Shown: positions 48,071 to 60,400 of the stretch, piece by piece | How positions within the stretch are numbered: position 1 is the stretch's first letter | How the letters are laid out: each line of letters opens with the position of its first letter | Source of the DNA: Eretmocerus hayati | Lineage: Eukaryota > Arthropoda > Insecta > Hymenoptera > Aphelinidae | Direction: 5' to 3' | DNA length: 64,000 bases | Assembly (NCBI GenBank): GCA_029851415.1 | Contig: CM056742.1 | Coordinates: 102,158,976 to 102,222,975, forward strand | Notes under the pieces: model-generated | Seen by the model: only the letters and a program-made list of their open reading frames with translations | The model's database searches: none | What the model was told of the DNA's origin: nothing | Program-made: the position numbers and the translations under genes

Positions 48071-51029
48071 GTCCTTTGGTGGAGAGGAGCAAGAGGAGTA
48101 TCTTGCCCAAATCCTAGGAGAGCAACGAACCCCCAAGCCCTCAGATACTCGGACCTCGTCGCCCTCGAGTTTAGTCCTTTCGTGAAGAGAAGCGAGAAGA
48201 GGATCTCGCCCGAATCCTAGGGAGGCAACCAACCTCCATGCTCTTAAATCCTTGGACCCGGTCTGCCTCGAGTTCAGTCCTTTGGTGAAGAGAAGCGACG
48301 GGAGGATCTCGCCCAAATCCTAGGAAGGCAACCAACCCCCAAGCACCCAAATCCTCGGACCCGGCTACCCTCGAGTTCAGTCTTTTGGTGGAGAGGAGCA
48401 AGAGGAGTATCTTGCCCAAATCCTAGGAGAGCAACGAACCCCCAAGCCCTCAGATACTCGGACCTCGTCGCCCTCGAGTTTAGTCCTTTCGTGAAGAGAA
48501 GCGAGAAGAGGATCTCGCCCGAATCCTAGGGAGGCAACCGACCTCCATGCTCCCAAATCCTTGGATCCGGTCTGCCTCGAGCTCAGTCCTTTGGTGAAGA
48601 GAAGCGACGGGAGGATCTCGCCCAAATCCTAGGAAGGCAACCAACCCCCAAGCTCCCAAATCCTCGGACCCCGCTACCCTCGAGTTCAGTCCTTCGGTGA
48701 AGAGAAGTGACGGGAGGATCTTGCTCAAATCCTAGCGAGGCAGTCAACCCCCAAGCTCCCAAATCATCGGACCCCGCTACCCTCGAGTTCAGTCCTTTGG
48801 TGGAGAGAAGAGAAGGCAGGATTTCGCTCAAATCCTAGCAAGGCAACCAACCCTCAAGCTCCCAAATGCTAGGTCACGGCTACCCTTTAATTCAGTCCTT
48901 TTGTGAAGAGAAGCGACGGGAGGATCCTGCCCGAATCCTAGGAAGGCCACCAACCCCCGAGCCCCCAAATCCTCGGACCCCGCTACCCTCGAGTTCAGTC
49001 CTTTGGTGAAGAGAAGCGACGGCAGGATCTTGCTCAAATCCTAGCAAGGCAACCAACCCCCAAGCTCCCAAATCCTCGGACCCCGCTACCCTCGAGTTCA
49101 GTCCTTTGGTGAAGAGAAGCGACGGGAGGATCTTGCTCAAATCCTAGCGAGGCACCCAACCCCCAAAATCCCAAATGCTCGGTCACGGCTACCCTCGAGT
49201 TCAGTCCTTTGGTGAAGAGAAGCGACGGGAGGGTTTTTCCCCAAATCCGAGGGAGACAACCAAACCCCAAGCTCCCAATTCTTTGGACCCGGTCACCCTC
49301 AAGTTCAGTCCTTTGGTGAAGAGAAGCGACGGGAGGATCTTGCCCAAATTCTAGGTAGGCAACCAACCCCAAGCTTCCCAATCCCCGGACATCGTCACCG
49401 TCGAGTTCACTCCTTTTGTCAAGAGAAGCGAGAAGAGGATCTTGCCCGAATCCTAGGAAGGCAACCAACCCCCAAGTTTCCAAATCCTCGGACCCGGTCA
49501 CACTCGAGTTCATCCTTTTGGTGGATTGGAGCGAGAGGAGGATCTTGCCCAAATCCTAGGGAGGCAACCGACTCCCAAGTTCCCAAATCCTGGGACCTCG
49601 TCACCCTCGATTTCAGTCCTTTGGTGAACAGGAGCGAGAAGAGGCTCTTGCCCGAATCCCGCGGAGGCCACCAACTCCCGAGCTCCCAAATCCTTGGACC
49701 CGGTCTGCCTTGAAGACATTCCTCTGGTGAAGAGAATTGAGAGGAGGGTCTTGCCCGAATCCTAGGAAGGCAACCAACCCCCAAGCTCCCGAATACTTGG
49801 ACTTCTTCACCCTCGAGTTCAGTCCTTTGGTGAAGAAAGGCGAGGAGAGAATCTTGCCCGAATCCTGGAAAGGGAACCGACCCGCAATATCTCAAATCCT
49901 CGGACTTCGTCACCCCCGATTCCAGTCCTTTGGTAAAGAAGAGGGAGAAGAGGATCTTGCCTGAATCATGGGAAGGCAACGAACCCCGAAGCTCCCAAGT
50001 TCTCGGACCCGGCTAACCTCGAGTTCAATCCTTTGGTGGGAGAAGCGATGAGAGGTTCTTGCCCAAATCATAGGAAGCCAAACAACACCCAAGCTCCAAA
50101 ATCCTCGGACCCAGCTACCCTCGAGTTCAGTCTTTAGCTGGTGAGGAGCGAGAGGAGGATTCCGCCCGAATCATAGGAAGGCAACCAACCCCCAAGCTCC
50201 AAAATCCTCGGACCCAGCTACCCTCGAGTTCAGTCTTCAGCTGGTGAGGAGCGAGAGGAGCATCTCGCCCGAATCCTAGGAAGGCAACCAACCCACATGC
50301 TCTCAAATATTCGGACTTTGTCACTCTCGAGTTCAGTCCTTTGGTGAAGAGAAGCGAGAGGATGATTTTGCCCAAATCCTAGGGAGGCAACAAACAACCA
50401 AGCTCTCAAATCCTCGGACTTCGTCACCCTCCATTCCAGTCTTTTGGTAAAGAGAAGCGAGAAGAGCATCTCGCCCGAATCCTAGGAAGGCAACCAACAC
50501 CCAAGCTCTCAAATCCTCGGACTTCGTCACCCTCGATTCCAGTTCTTTGGTGAAGAGAAGTGAGGAAAGGATCTCGCCTGGATCCCAGGAAGGCAACCAA
50601 CCCCCGAGCTCCCAAATCCCTGGACCCGGTCTGCCTCGAGTTCAGTCCTTTGGTGAAGAGAAGCGACGGGAGGATCCTGCCCAAATCCTAGCAAGGCAAC
50701 CAACCCCCAAGCTCCCAAATCCTCGGACCCCGCTACCCTCGAGTTCAGTCCTTTGGTGAAGAGAAGCGACGGGAGGATCTTGCTCAAATCCTAGCGAGGG
50801 AACCAACCCCCAAGCTCCCAAATGCTCGGTCACGGCTACCCTCGAGTTTAGTCCTTTCGTGAAGAGAAGCGAGAAGAGGATCTCGCCCGAATCCTAGGGA
50901 GGCAACCAACCTCCATGCTCTTAAATCCTTGGACCCGGTCTGCCTCGAGTTCAGTCCTTTGGTGAAGAGAAGCGACGGGAGGATCTCGCCCAAATCCTAG
51001 GAAGGCAACCAACCCCCAAGCACCCAAAT
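48070..51029. repeat. Satellite segment homologous to the 6425-bp unit but lacking the foldback
   Basis: Stretches match the next segment at offset 2677 bp (48.1-48.6 kb) and 2881-2882 bp (48.9-50.18 kb). Beyond 50.18 kb the match jumps to offset 5395 bp, which equals 2881 plus 2506 plus 8: the foldback element and its target duplication. The uninterrupted target TCATAGGA is at 50171-50178. Confidence 0.85.
50171..50178. other. Empty (pre-insertion) target site of the foldback
   Basis: TCATAGGA occurs once within an uninterrupted monomer whose left and right flanks match the flanks of both foldback copies. It shows no insertion or excision footprint. Confidence 0.85.
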
Positions 51030-53051
51030 CATCGGACCCGGCTACCCTCGAGTTCAGTCTTTTGGTGGAGAGGAGCAAGAGGAGTATCTTGCCCAAATCC
51101 TAGGAGAGCAACGAACCCCCAAGCCCTCAGATACTCGGACCTCGTCGCCCTCGAGTTTAGTCCTTTCGTGAAGAGAAGCGAGAAGAGGATCTCGCCCGAA
51201 TCCTAGGGAGGCAACCAACCTCCATGCTCCCAAATCCTTGGACCCGGTCTGCCTCGAGCTCAGTCCTTTGGTGAAGAGAAGCGACGGGAGGATCTCGCCC
51301 AAATCCTAGGAAGGCAACCAACCCCCAAGCTCCCAAATCCTCGAACCCCGCTACCCTCGAGTTCAGTCCTTTGGTGGAGAGAAGCGAAGGCAGGATCTTG
51401 CTCAAATCCTAGCAAGGCAAACAACCCCCAAGCTCCCAAATGCTCGGTCACGGCTACCCTCGAATTCAGTCCTTTGGTGAAGAGAAGCGACGGGATTATC
51501 CTGCCCGAATCCTAGGAAGGCCACCAACCCCTGAGCCCCCAAATCCTCGGACCCGCTACCCTCGAGTTCAGTCCTTTGGTGAAGAGAAGCGACGGTAGGA
51601 TCTTGCTCAAATCCTAGCAAGGCAACCAACCCCCAAGCTCCCAAATCCTCGGAACCCGCTAACCTCGAGTTCAGTCCTTTGGTGGAGAGAAGAGAAGGCA
51701 GGATTTCGCTCAAATCCTAGCAAGGCAACCAACCCCCAAGCTCCCAAATGCTAGGTCACGGCTACCCTTTAATTCAGTCCTTTTGTGAAGAGAAGCGACG
51801 GGAGGATCCTGCCCGAATCCTAGGAAGGCCACCAACCCCCGAGCCCCCAAATCCTCGGACCCCGCTACCCTCGAGTTCAGTCCTTTGGTGAAGAGAAGCG
51901 ACGGCAGGATCTTGCTCAAATCCTAGCAAGGCAACCAACCCCCAAGCTCCCAAATCCTCGGACCCCGCTACCCTCGAGTTCAGTCCTTTGGTGAAGAGAA
52001 GCGACGGGAGGATCTTGCTCAAATCCTAGCGAGGCACCCAACCCCCAAAATCCCAATGCTCGGTCACGGCTACCCTCGAGTTCAGTCCTTTGGTGAAGAG
52101 AAGCGACGGGAGGGTTTTTCCCCAAATCCGAGGGAGGCAACCAAACCCCAAGCTCCCAATTCTTTGGACCCGGTCACCCTCAAGTTCAGTCCTTTGGTGA
52201 AGAGAAGCGACGGGAGGATCTTGCCCAAATTCTAGGTAGGCAACCAACCCCAAGCTTCCCAATCCCCGGACATCGTCACCGTCGAGTTCACTCCTTTTGT
52301 CAAGAGAAGCGAGAAGGGGATCTTGCCCGAATCCTAGGAAGGCAACCAACCCCCAAGTTTCCAAATCCTCGGACCCGGTCACACTCGAGTTCATCCTTTT
52401 GGTGGATTGGAGCGAGAGGAGGATCTTGCCCAAATCCTAGGGAGGCAACCGACTCCCAAGTTCCCAAATCCTGGGACCTCGTCACCCTCGATTTCAGTCC
52501 TTTGGTGAACAGGAGCGAGAAGAGGCTCTTGCCCGAATCCCGGGGAGGCCACCAACTCCCGAGCTCCCAAATCCTTGGACCCGGTCTGCCTTGAAGACAT
52601 TCCTCTGGTGAAGAGAATTGAGAGGAGGGTCTTGCCCGAATCCTAGGAAGGCAACCAACCCCCAAGCTCCCGAATACTTGGACTTCTTCACCCTCGAGTT
52701 CAGTCCTTTGGTGAAGAAAGGCGAGGAGAGAATCTTGCCCGAATCCTGGAAAGGGAACCGACCCGCAATATCTCAAATCCTCGGACTTCGTCACCCCCGA
52801 TTCCAGTCCTTTGGTAAAGAAGAGGGAGAAGAGGATCTTGCCTGAATCATGGGAAGGCAACGAACCCCCAAGCTCCCAAGTTCTCGGACCCGGCTAACCT
52901 CGAGTTCAATCCTTTGGTGGGAGAAGCGATGAGAGGTTCTTGCCCAAATCATAGGAAGCCAAACAACACCCAAGCTCCAAAATCCTCGGACCCAGCTACC
53001 CTCGAGTTCAGTCTTTAGCTGGTGAGGAGCGAGAGGAGGATTCCGCCCGAA

Positions 53052-53059
53052 TCATAGGA
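53052..53059. repeat. 8-bp target-site duplication, left (element copy 1)
   Basis: TCATAGGA directly precedes the foldback terminus; the matching right copy is at 55566-55573 and the unoccupied site at 50171-50178. Confidence 0.9.
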
Positions 53060-55565
53060 GTCATTCTTTTTAATATCGCCAACTTTTGGGTCGAGGGTCA
53101 CGGATTTTTTTGTAACTTTGGGTACATGTCATATATGATGAAAGTAGGTGGAAAGCACAGTTTCTAGGCCCGGAAAGTGATCCGTGGAGGTTTGGCGACC
53201 TATTTTCGTTTTGAAAATGTGCGAAAAAATCGGTTTTTTCATTTTTTGATTGATTTTTCACGCAAATAGGACCCAGGAGAAAAAATATTCCAAACACATG
53301 GGTCGACGTAAAAAAATCTGAACTTTTTGAAAAAAATACTTGCAGCATCGAAAAATGTCAACATAACCTCAAAAAAAGAGTTTTTTTGAAAAAAAGTAAT
53401 TTTTGGGGCCTTAGGGCCCACTTTATATCAAATCTGATATCCTCATCGGATTCCTCGTCAAATTTTACGTCGAAAACCGTTTTGAACAGATTGGGATCTA
53501 CTTGGGATGGGTTGCTTTGAATGAAATTTCAAGTAAAATCGTCGAAAAATTGCCTTCATTCGTGCTTTCGCATGGGGAGCACCTGCGTACAGTGCCATGT
53601 GGTCGAGTTATACGATTTGGCTGAACATGTTTTCATACGTAATTTTTGACGTAAAAACTGAATCTGCAGCCCATTTTATCCCAGTATTTCAGATTTTCCC
53701 TTAACATCGTAAGATATTGTTCATATAGAAATCATTTTTGACCATTTTTTCAACATTTTCAAAGTTCACCATCTCAAGAATGCAGCCTTGACAATATCAT
53801 CATAATACTCAAAACTAGATTCTTCCCCGGAAATTGAGGTACTCAACGTGATCTTCGTGATGATTTCGCCCTGCAATGCTCCTGATGTGAGATGCGAACC
53901 AATCATTTGAGTTGCTATCAGCAACATTTGCATGATTTCATCGTTTATCGTTCAAAAGCTCGTTGAGTGAGTAAAAATCATCCTTCCTTGAACCAAGGTG
54001 CACTTTCTTTGTTCCCACATGATCACTCAGGAAATATGATTATCATCTCAAGTATGGATGTCCTGAATCTATAAATCTGTGGAGCATATTATACCAACTG
54101 ATGAACTAGCAACTATTGAGATTCGAGGAAAGCTCCCACTAGATAGGAGAATTCAAAGTGTTCGAGGACACTATCCTATCACGAGGACAAGGAAATGTTT
54201 TAGTCTGCCAGGACAAGATGACATTTTCAGTTGAAAATGCCGGAATTCATCCTGCTTTCGTAGAATTGAGAAACTGATTCATTTGGATGCGTACTGAAGC
54301 TGTCCACATTGTTTGTCAGCGTCAAGGTTAGCACACATTGGGATACTTCTACTAATTTTCTACAGCTCACTGGATCGTAGTTGAGTATTAAACATGATGA
54401 AGAGGAAATAACATCTCGTTATGATGGACGAAGAACCATCCCATGTTCCTTGAGGTACCGACCCCCAACGCTTTGAATTTTCCTCACCAAGTGATATTCT
54501 CATAATATCACGATGAATATTGACCCATTCGATTTGTACAAGTAGTTCGTACATCCTAGACATCTATACTTGAGAATAACAATCATATTTCCTGAAAGAT
54601 CATACTGAAACAAAGGAAATGCACCTTCCTGGTTCGAGGAAGGGTGGTTTTTATGCACTCAACGAGCTTTTGAACGATAAACGATGAAATCATGCAAATG
54701 TTGCTGATAGCAACTCAAATGATTGGTTCGCATCTCACACCAGGAGCATTCTAGGGCGAAATCATCACAAAGATCACGTTGAGTACCTCAATTTCCGGGG
54801 AAGAATCTAGTTTTGAGTATTATGATGATATTGTCAAGGCTGCATTCTTGAGATGGTGAACTTTGAAAATGTTGAAAAAATGGTCAAAAATGATTTCTAT
54901 ATGAACAATATCTTACGATGTTAAGGGAAAATCTGAAATACTGGGATAAAATGGGCTGCAGATTCAGTTTTTACGTCAAAAATTACGTATGAAAACATGT
55001 TCAGCCAAATCGTATAACTCGACCACATGGCACTGTACGCAGGTGCTCCCCATGCGAAAGCACGAATGAAGGCAATTTTTCGACGATTTTTCTTGAAATT
55101 TCATTCAAAGCAACCCATCCCAAGTAGATCCCAATCTGTTCAAAACGGTTTTCGACGTAAAATTTGACGAGGAATCCGATGAGAATATCAGATTTGATGT
55201 AAAGTGGGCCCTAAGGCCCCAAAAATTACTTTTTTTCAAAAAAACTCTTTTTTTGAGGTTATGTTGACATTTTTCGATGCTGCAAGTATTTTTTTCAAAA
55301 AGTTCAGATTTTTTTACGTCGACCCATGTGTTTGGAATATTTTTTCTCCTGGGTCCTATTTGCGTGAAAAATCAATCAAAAAATGAAAAAACCGATTTTT
55401 TCGCCAATTTTCAAAACGAAAATAGGTCGCCAAACCTCCACGGATCACTTTCCGGGCCTAAAAACTGTGCTTTCCACCTACTTTCATCATATATGACATG
55501 TACCCAAAGTTACAAAAAAATCCGTGACCCTCGACCCAAAAGTTGGCGATATTAAAAAGAATGAC
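53060..55565. mobile_element. 2506-bp foldback transposon, copy 1
   Basis: The element begins GTCATTCTTTTTAATATC and ends with its exact complement. The left arm is about 53060-54063 and the right arm about 54557-55565, nearly identical at the tips with differences rising inward, around a spacer of about 490 bp. An 8-bp duplication flanks it. No transposase is encoded. The mirrored 92-codon frame in both arms and the 67-codon minus frame in the spacer show no known motif. An 8-bp duplication fits hAT- or P-type elements, and long terminal repeats also occur in Mutator-like elements, so the superfamily is open. A transcript crossing it would fold into about 1 kb of double-stranded RNA. Confidence 0.9.
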
Positions 55566-55573
55566 TCATAGGA
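55566..55573. repeat. 8-bp target-site duplication, right (element copy 1)
   Basis: TCATAGGA follows the right terminus and is immediately continued by the satellite monomer ('aggcaacc'). Confidence 0.9.
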
Positions 55574-57455
55574 AGGCAACCAACCCCCAAGCTCCAAAAT
55601 CCTCGGACCCAGCTACCCTCGAGTTCAGTCTTCAGCTGGTGAGGAGCGAGAGGAGCATCTCGCCCGAATCCTAGGAAGGCAACCAACCCACATGCTCTCA
55701 AATATTCGGACTTTGTCACTCTCGAGTTCAGTCCTTTGGTGAAGAGAAGCGAGAGGATGATTTTGCCCAAATCCTAGGGAGGCAACAAACAACCAAGCTC
55801 TCAAATCCTCGGACTTCGTCACCCTCGATTCCAGTCTTTTGGTAAAGAGAAGCGAGAAGAGCATCTCGCCCGAATCCTAGGAAGGCAACCAACACCCAAG
55901 CTCTCAAATCCTCGGACTTCGTCACCCTCGATTCCAGTTCTTTGGTGAAGAGAAGCGAGGAAAGGATCTCGCCTGGATCCCAGGAAGGCAACCAACCCCC
56001 GAGCTCCCAAATCCCTGGACCCGGTCTGCCTCGAGTTCAGTCCTTTGGTGAAGAGAAGCGACGGGAGGATCCTGCCCGAATCCTAGGAAGGCCACCAACC
56101 CCCGAGCCCCCGAATCCTCGGACCCCGCTACCCTCGAGTTCAGTCCTTTGGTGAAGAGAAGCGACGGAAGGATCTCGCTCAAATCCTAGCAAGGCAACCA
56201 ACCCCCAAGCTCCCAAATCCTCGGACCCCGCTACCCTCGAGTTCAGTCCATTGGTGAAGATAAGCGACGGGAGGATCTTGCTCAAATCCTAGCGAGGCAA
56301 CCAACCCCCAAGCTCCCAAATGCTCGGTCACGGCTACCCTCGAGTTCAGTCCTTCGGTGAAGAGAAGCGACGGAAGGATCTCGCTCAAATCCTAGCAAGG
56401 CAACCAACCCCCAAGCTCCCAAATCGTCGGACCCCGCTACCCTCGAGTTCAGTCCTTTGGTGAAGATAAGCGACGGGAGGATCTTGCTCAAATCCTAGCG
56501 AGGCAACCAACCCCCAAGCTCCCAAATCCTCGGACCCCGCTACCCTCGAGTTCAGTCCTTTGGTGGAGAGGAGCGAAGGCAGGATTTCGCTCAAATCCTA
56601 GCAAGGCAACCAACCCCCAAGCTCCCAAATCCTCGGACCCCGCTACCCTCGAGTTCAGTCCTTTGGTGAAGGGAAGCGACGGGAGGATCTTGCTCAAATC
56701 CTAGCAAGGCAACCAACCCCCAAGCTCCCAAATCCTCGGACCCCGCTACCCTCGAGTTCAGTCCTTCGGTGAAGAGAAGCGACGGGAGGATCTTGCTCAA
56801 ATCCTAGCGAGGCAACCAACCCCCAAATTTCCAAATGCTCGGTCACGGCTACCCTCGAGTTCAGTCCCTCGGTGAAGAGAAGCCACGGGAGGATCCTGCC
56901 CAAATCCTAGCAAGGCAACCAACCCTCAAGCTCCCAAATCCTCGGACCCCGCTACCCTCGAGTTCAGTCCTTCGGTGGAGAGAAGCGACGGGAGGATCTT
57001 GCTCAAATCCTAGCGAGGGAACCAACCCCCAAGCTCCCAAATGCTCGGTCACGGCTACCCTCGAGTTCAGTCCTTTGGTAAAGAGAAGCGAGAGGAGGAT
57101 CTTGCCCGAATCCTAGGGGGGCAAACAACCCCCAAGTTCCCAAATCCTCCGACCCGGTCACCCTCGAAATAAGTCCTTTGGTGGAGAGAAGCGAGAGGAG
57201 GATCTTGCCCAAATTCTACGAAGGCAATCAACCGACAAGCTCCCAAATCCCCTGACCCGGTCACCGTCGGAAACAGTTCTTTGGTGAAGAGAAGCAACAG
57301 AGGGATCTTGTCCGAATCCTAGGAAGGCGACCAACCCCCAAGCTCCCAAATCCTCGGACCCGGCTACCTTCGAATCCAGTCCTTTGGTGGAGAAAAGCGA
57401 GAGGAGGATCTTGCCCAAATCCTAGGAAGGCAACAAACCCCCAAGCACCCAAATC

Positions 57456-60400
57456 CTCGGACCCGGCTACCCTCGAGTTCAGTCTTTTGGTGGAGAGGAG
57501 CAAGAGGAGTATCTTGCCCAAATCCTAGGAGAGCAACGAACCCCCAAGCCCTCAGATACTCGGACCTCGTCGCCCTCGAGTTTAGTCCTTTCGTGAAGAG
57601 AAGCGAGAAGAGGATCTCGCCCGAATCCTAGGGAGGCAACCAACCTCCATGCTCCCAAATCCTTGGACCCGGTCTGCCTCGAGCTCAGTCCTTTGGTGAA
57701 GAGAAGCGACGGGAGGATCTCGCCCAAATCCTAGGAAGGCAACCAACCCCCAAGCTCCCAAATCCTCGAACCCCGCTACCCTCGAGTTCAGTCCTTTGGT
57801 GGAGAGAAGCGAAGGCAGGATCTTGCTCAAATCCTAGCAAGGCAAACAACCCCCAAGCTCCCAAATGCTCGGTCACGGCTACCCTCGAATTCAGTCCTTT
57901 GGTGAAGAGAAGCGACGGGATTATCCTGCCCGAATCCTAGGAAGGCCACCAACCCCTGAGCCCCCAAATCCTCGGACCCGCTACCCTCGAGTTCAGTCCT
58001 TTGGTGAAGAGAAGCGACGGTAGGATCTTGCTCAAATCCTAGCAAGGCAACCAACCCCCAAGCTCCCAAATCCTCGGAACCCGCTAACCTCGAGTTCAGT
58101 CCTTTGGTGGAGAGAAGAGAAGGCAGGATTTCGCTCAAATCCTAGCAAGGCAACCAACCCCCAAGCTCCCAAATGCTAGGTCACGGCTACCCTTTAATTC
58201 AGTCCTTTTGTGAAGAGAAGCGACGGGAGGATCCTGCCCGAATCCTAGGAAGGCCACCAACCCCCGAGCCCCCAAATCCTCGGACCCCGCTACCCTCGAG
58301 TTCAGTCCTTTGGTGAAGAGAAGCGACGGCAGGATCTTGCTCAAATCCTAGCAAGGCAACCAACCCCCAAGCTCCCAAATCCTCGGACCCCGCTACCCTC
58401 GAGTTCAGTCCTTTGGTGAAGAGAAGCGACGGGAGGATCTTGCTCAAATCCTAGCGAGGCACCCAACCCCCAAAATCCCAATGCTCGGTCACGGCTACCC
58501 TCGAGTTCAGTCCTTTGGTGAAGAGAAGCGACGGGAGGGTTTTTCCCCAAATCCGAGGGAGGCAACCAAACCCCAAGCTCCCAATTCTTTGGACCCGGTC
58601 ACCCTCAAGTTCAGTCCTTTGGTGAAGAGAAGCGACGGGAGGATCTTGCCCAAATTCTAGGTAGGCAACCAACCCCAAGCTTCCCAATCCCCGGACATCG
58701 TCACCGTCGAGTTCACTCCTTTTGTCAAGAGAAGCGAGAAGGGGATCTTGCCCGAATCCTAGGAAGGCAACCAACCCCCAAGTTTCCAAATCCTCGGACC
58801 CGGTCACACTCGAGTTCATCCTTTTGGTGGATTGGAGCGAGAGGAGGATCTTGCCCAAATCCTAGGGAGGCAACCGACTCCCAAGTTCCCAAATCCTGGG
58901 ACCTCGTCACCCTCGATTTCAGTCCTTTGGTGAACAGGAGCGAGAAGAGGCTCTTGCCCGAATCCCGGGGAGGCCACCAACTCCCGAGCTCCCAAATCCT
59001 TGGACCCGGTCTGCCTTGAAGACATTCCTCTGGTGAAGAGAATTGAGAGGAGGGTCTTGCCCGAATCCTAGGAAGGCAACCAACCCCCAAGCTCCCGAAT
59101 ACTTGGACTTCTTCACCCTCGAGTTCAGTCCTTTGGTGAAGAAAGGCGAGGAGAGAATCTTGCCCGAATCCTGGAAAGGGAACCGACCCGCAATATCTCA
59201 AATCCTCGGACTTCGTCACCCCCGATTCCAGTCCTTTGGTAAAGAAGAGGGAGAAGAGGATCTTGCCTGAATCATGGGAAGGCAACGAACCCCCAAGCTC
59301 CCAAGTTCTCGGACCCGGCTAACCTCGAGTTCAATCCTTTGGTGGGAGAAGCGATGAGAGGTTCTTGCCCAAATCATAGGAAGCCAAACAACACCCAAGC
59401 TCCAAAATCCTCGGACCCAGCTACCCTCGAGTTCAGTCTTTAGCTGGTGAGGAGCGAGAGGAGGATTCCGCCCGAATCATAGGAGTCATTCTTTTTAATA
59501 TCGCCAACTTTTGGGTCGAGGGTCACGGATTTTTTTGTAACTTTGGGTACATGTCATATATGATGAAAGTAGGTGGAAAGCACAGTTTCTAGGCCCGGAA
59601 AGTGATCCGTGGAGGTTTGGCGACCTATTTTCGTTTTGAAAATGTGCGAAAAAATCGGTTTTTTCATTTTTTGATTGATTTTTCACGCAAATAGGACCCA
59701 GGAGAAAAAATATTCCAAACACATGGGTCGACGTAAAAAAATCTGAACTTTTTGAAAAAAATACTTGCAGCATCGAAAAATGTCAACATAACCTCAAAAA
59801 AAGAGTTTTTTTGAAAAAAAGTAATTTTTGGGGCCTTAGGGCCCACTTTATATCAAATCTGATATCCTCATCGGATTCCTCGTCAAATTTTACGTCGAAA
59901 ACCGTTTTGAACAGATTGGGATCTACTTGGGATGGGTTGCTTTGAATGAAATTTCAAGTAAAATCGTCGAAAAATTGCCTTCATTCGTGCTTTCGCATGG
60001 GGAGCACCTGCGTACAGTGCCATGTGGTCGAGTTATACGATTTGGCTGAACATGTTTTCATACGTAATTTTTGACGTAAAAACTGAATCTGCAGCCCATT
60101 TTATCCCAGTATTTCAGATTTTCCCTTAACATCGTAAGATATTGTTCATATAGAAATCATTTTTGACCATTTTTTCAACATTTTCAAAGTTCACCATCTC
60201 AAGAATGCAGCCTTGACAATATCATCATAATACTCAAAACTAGATTCTTCCCCGGAAATTGAGGTACTCAACGTGATCTTCGTGATGATTTCGCCCTGCA
60301 ATGCTCCTGATGTGAGATGCGAACCAATCATTTGAGTTGCTATCAGCAACATTTGCATGATTTCATCGTTTATCGTTCAAAAGCTCGTTGAGTGAGTAAA

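Larger units (their letters stand above)
51030..57455. repeat. 6425-bp higher-order unit, copy 1
   Basis: From about 51.03 kb every landmark recurs 6425 bp downstream: satellite variants, the foldback with both arms, and the distal B-type monomers. By eye the two copies are essentially identical. The boundary is approximate (within about 30 bp), where 51.00-51.03 kb stops matching 57.43-57.45 kb perfectly. Confidence 0.85.

Noticed and set aside
54360..54563. 67-codon minus-strand frame in the foldback spacer as a transposase remnant
   Set aside because: Too short, no recognisable motif, and consistent with chance in a 490-bp spacer.
53070..55555. Mirrored 92-codon frame in both foldback arms as a real gene
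   Set aside because: Its duplication is explained by the inverted arms. It is poly-T/poly-A derived (Phe/Lys rich) and shows no domain.
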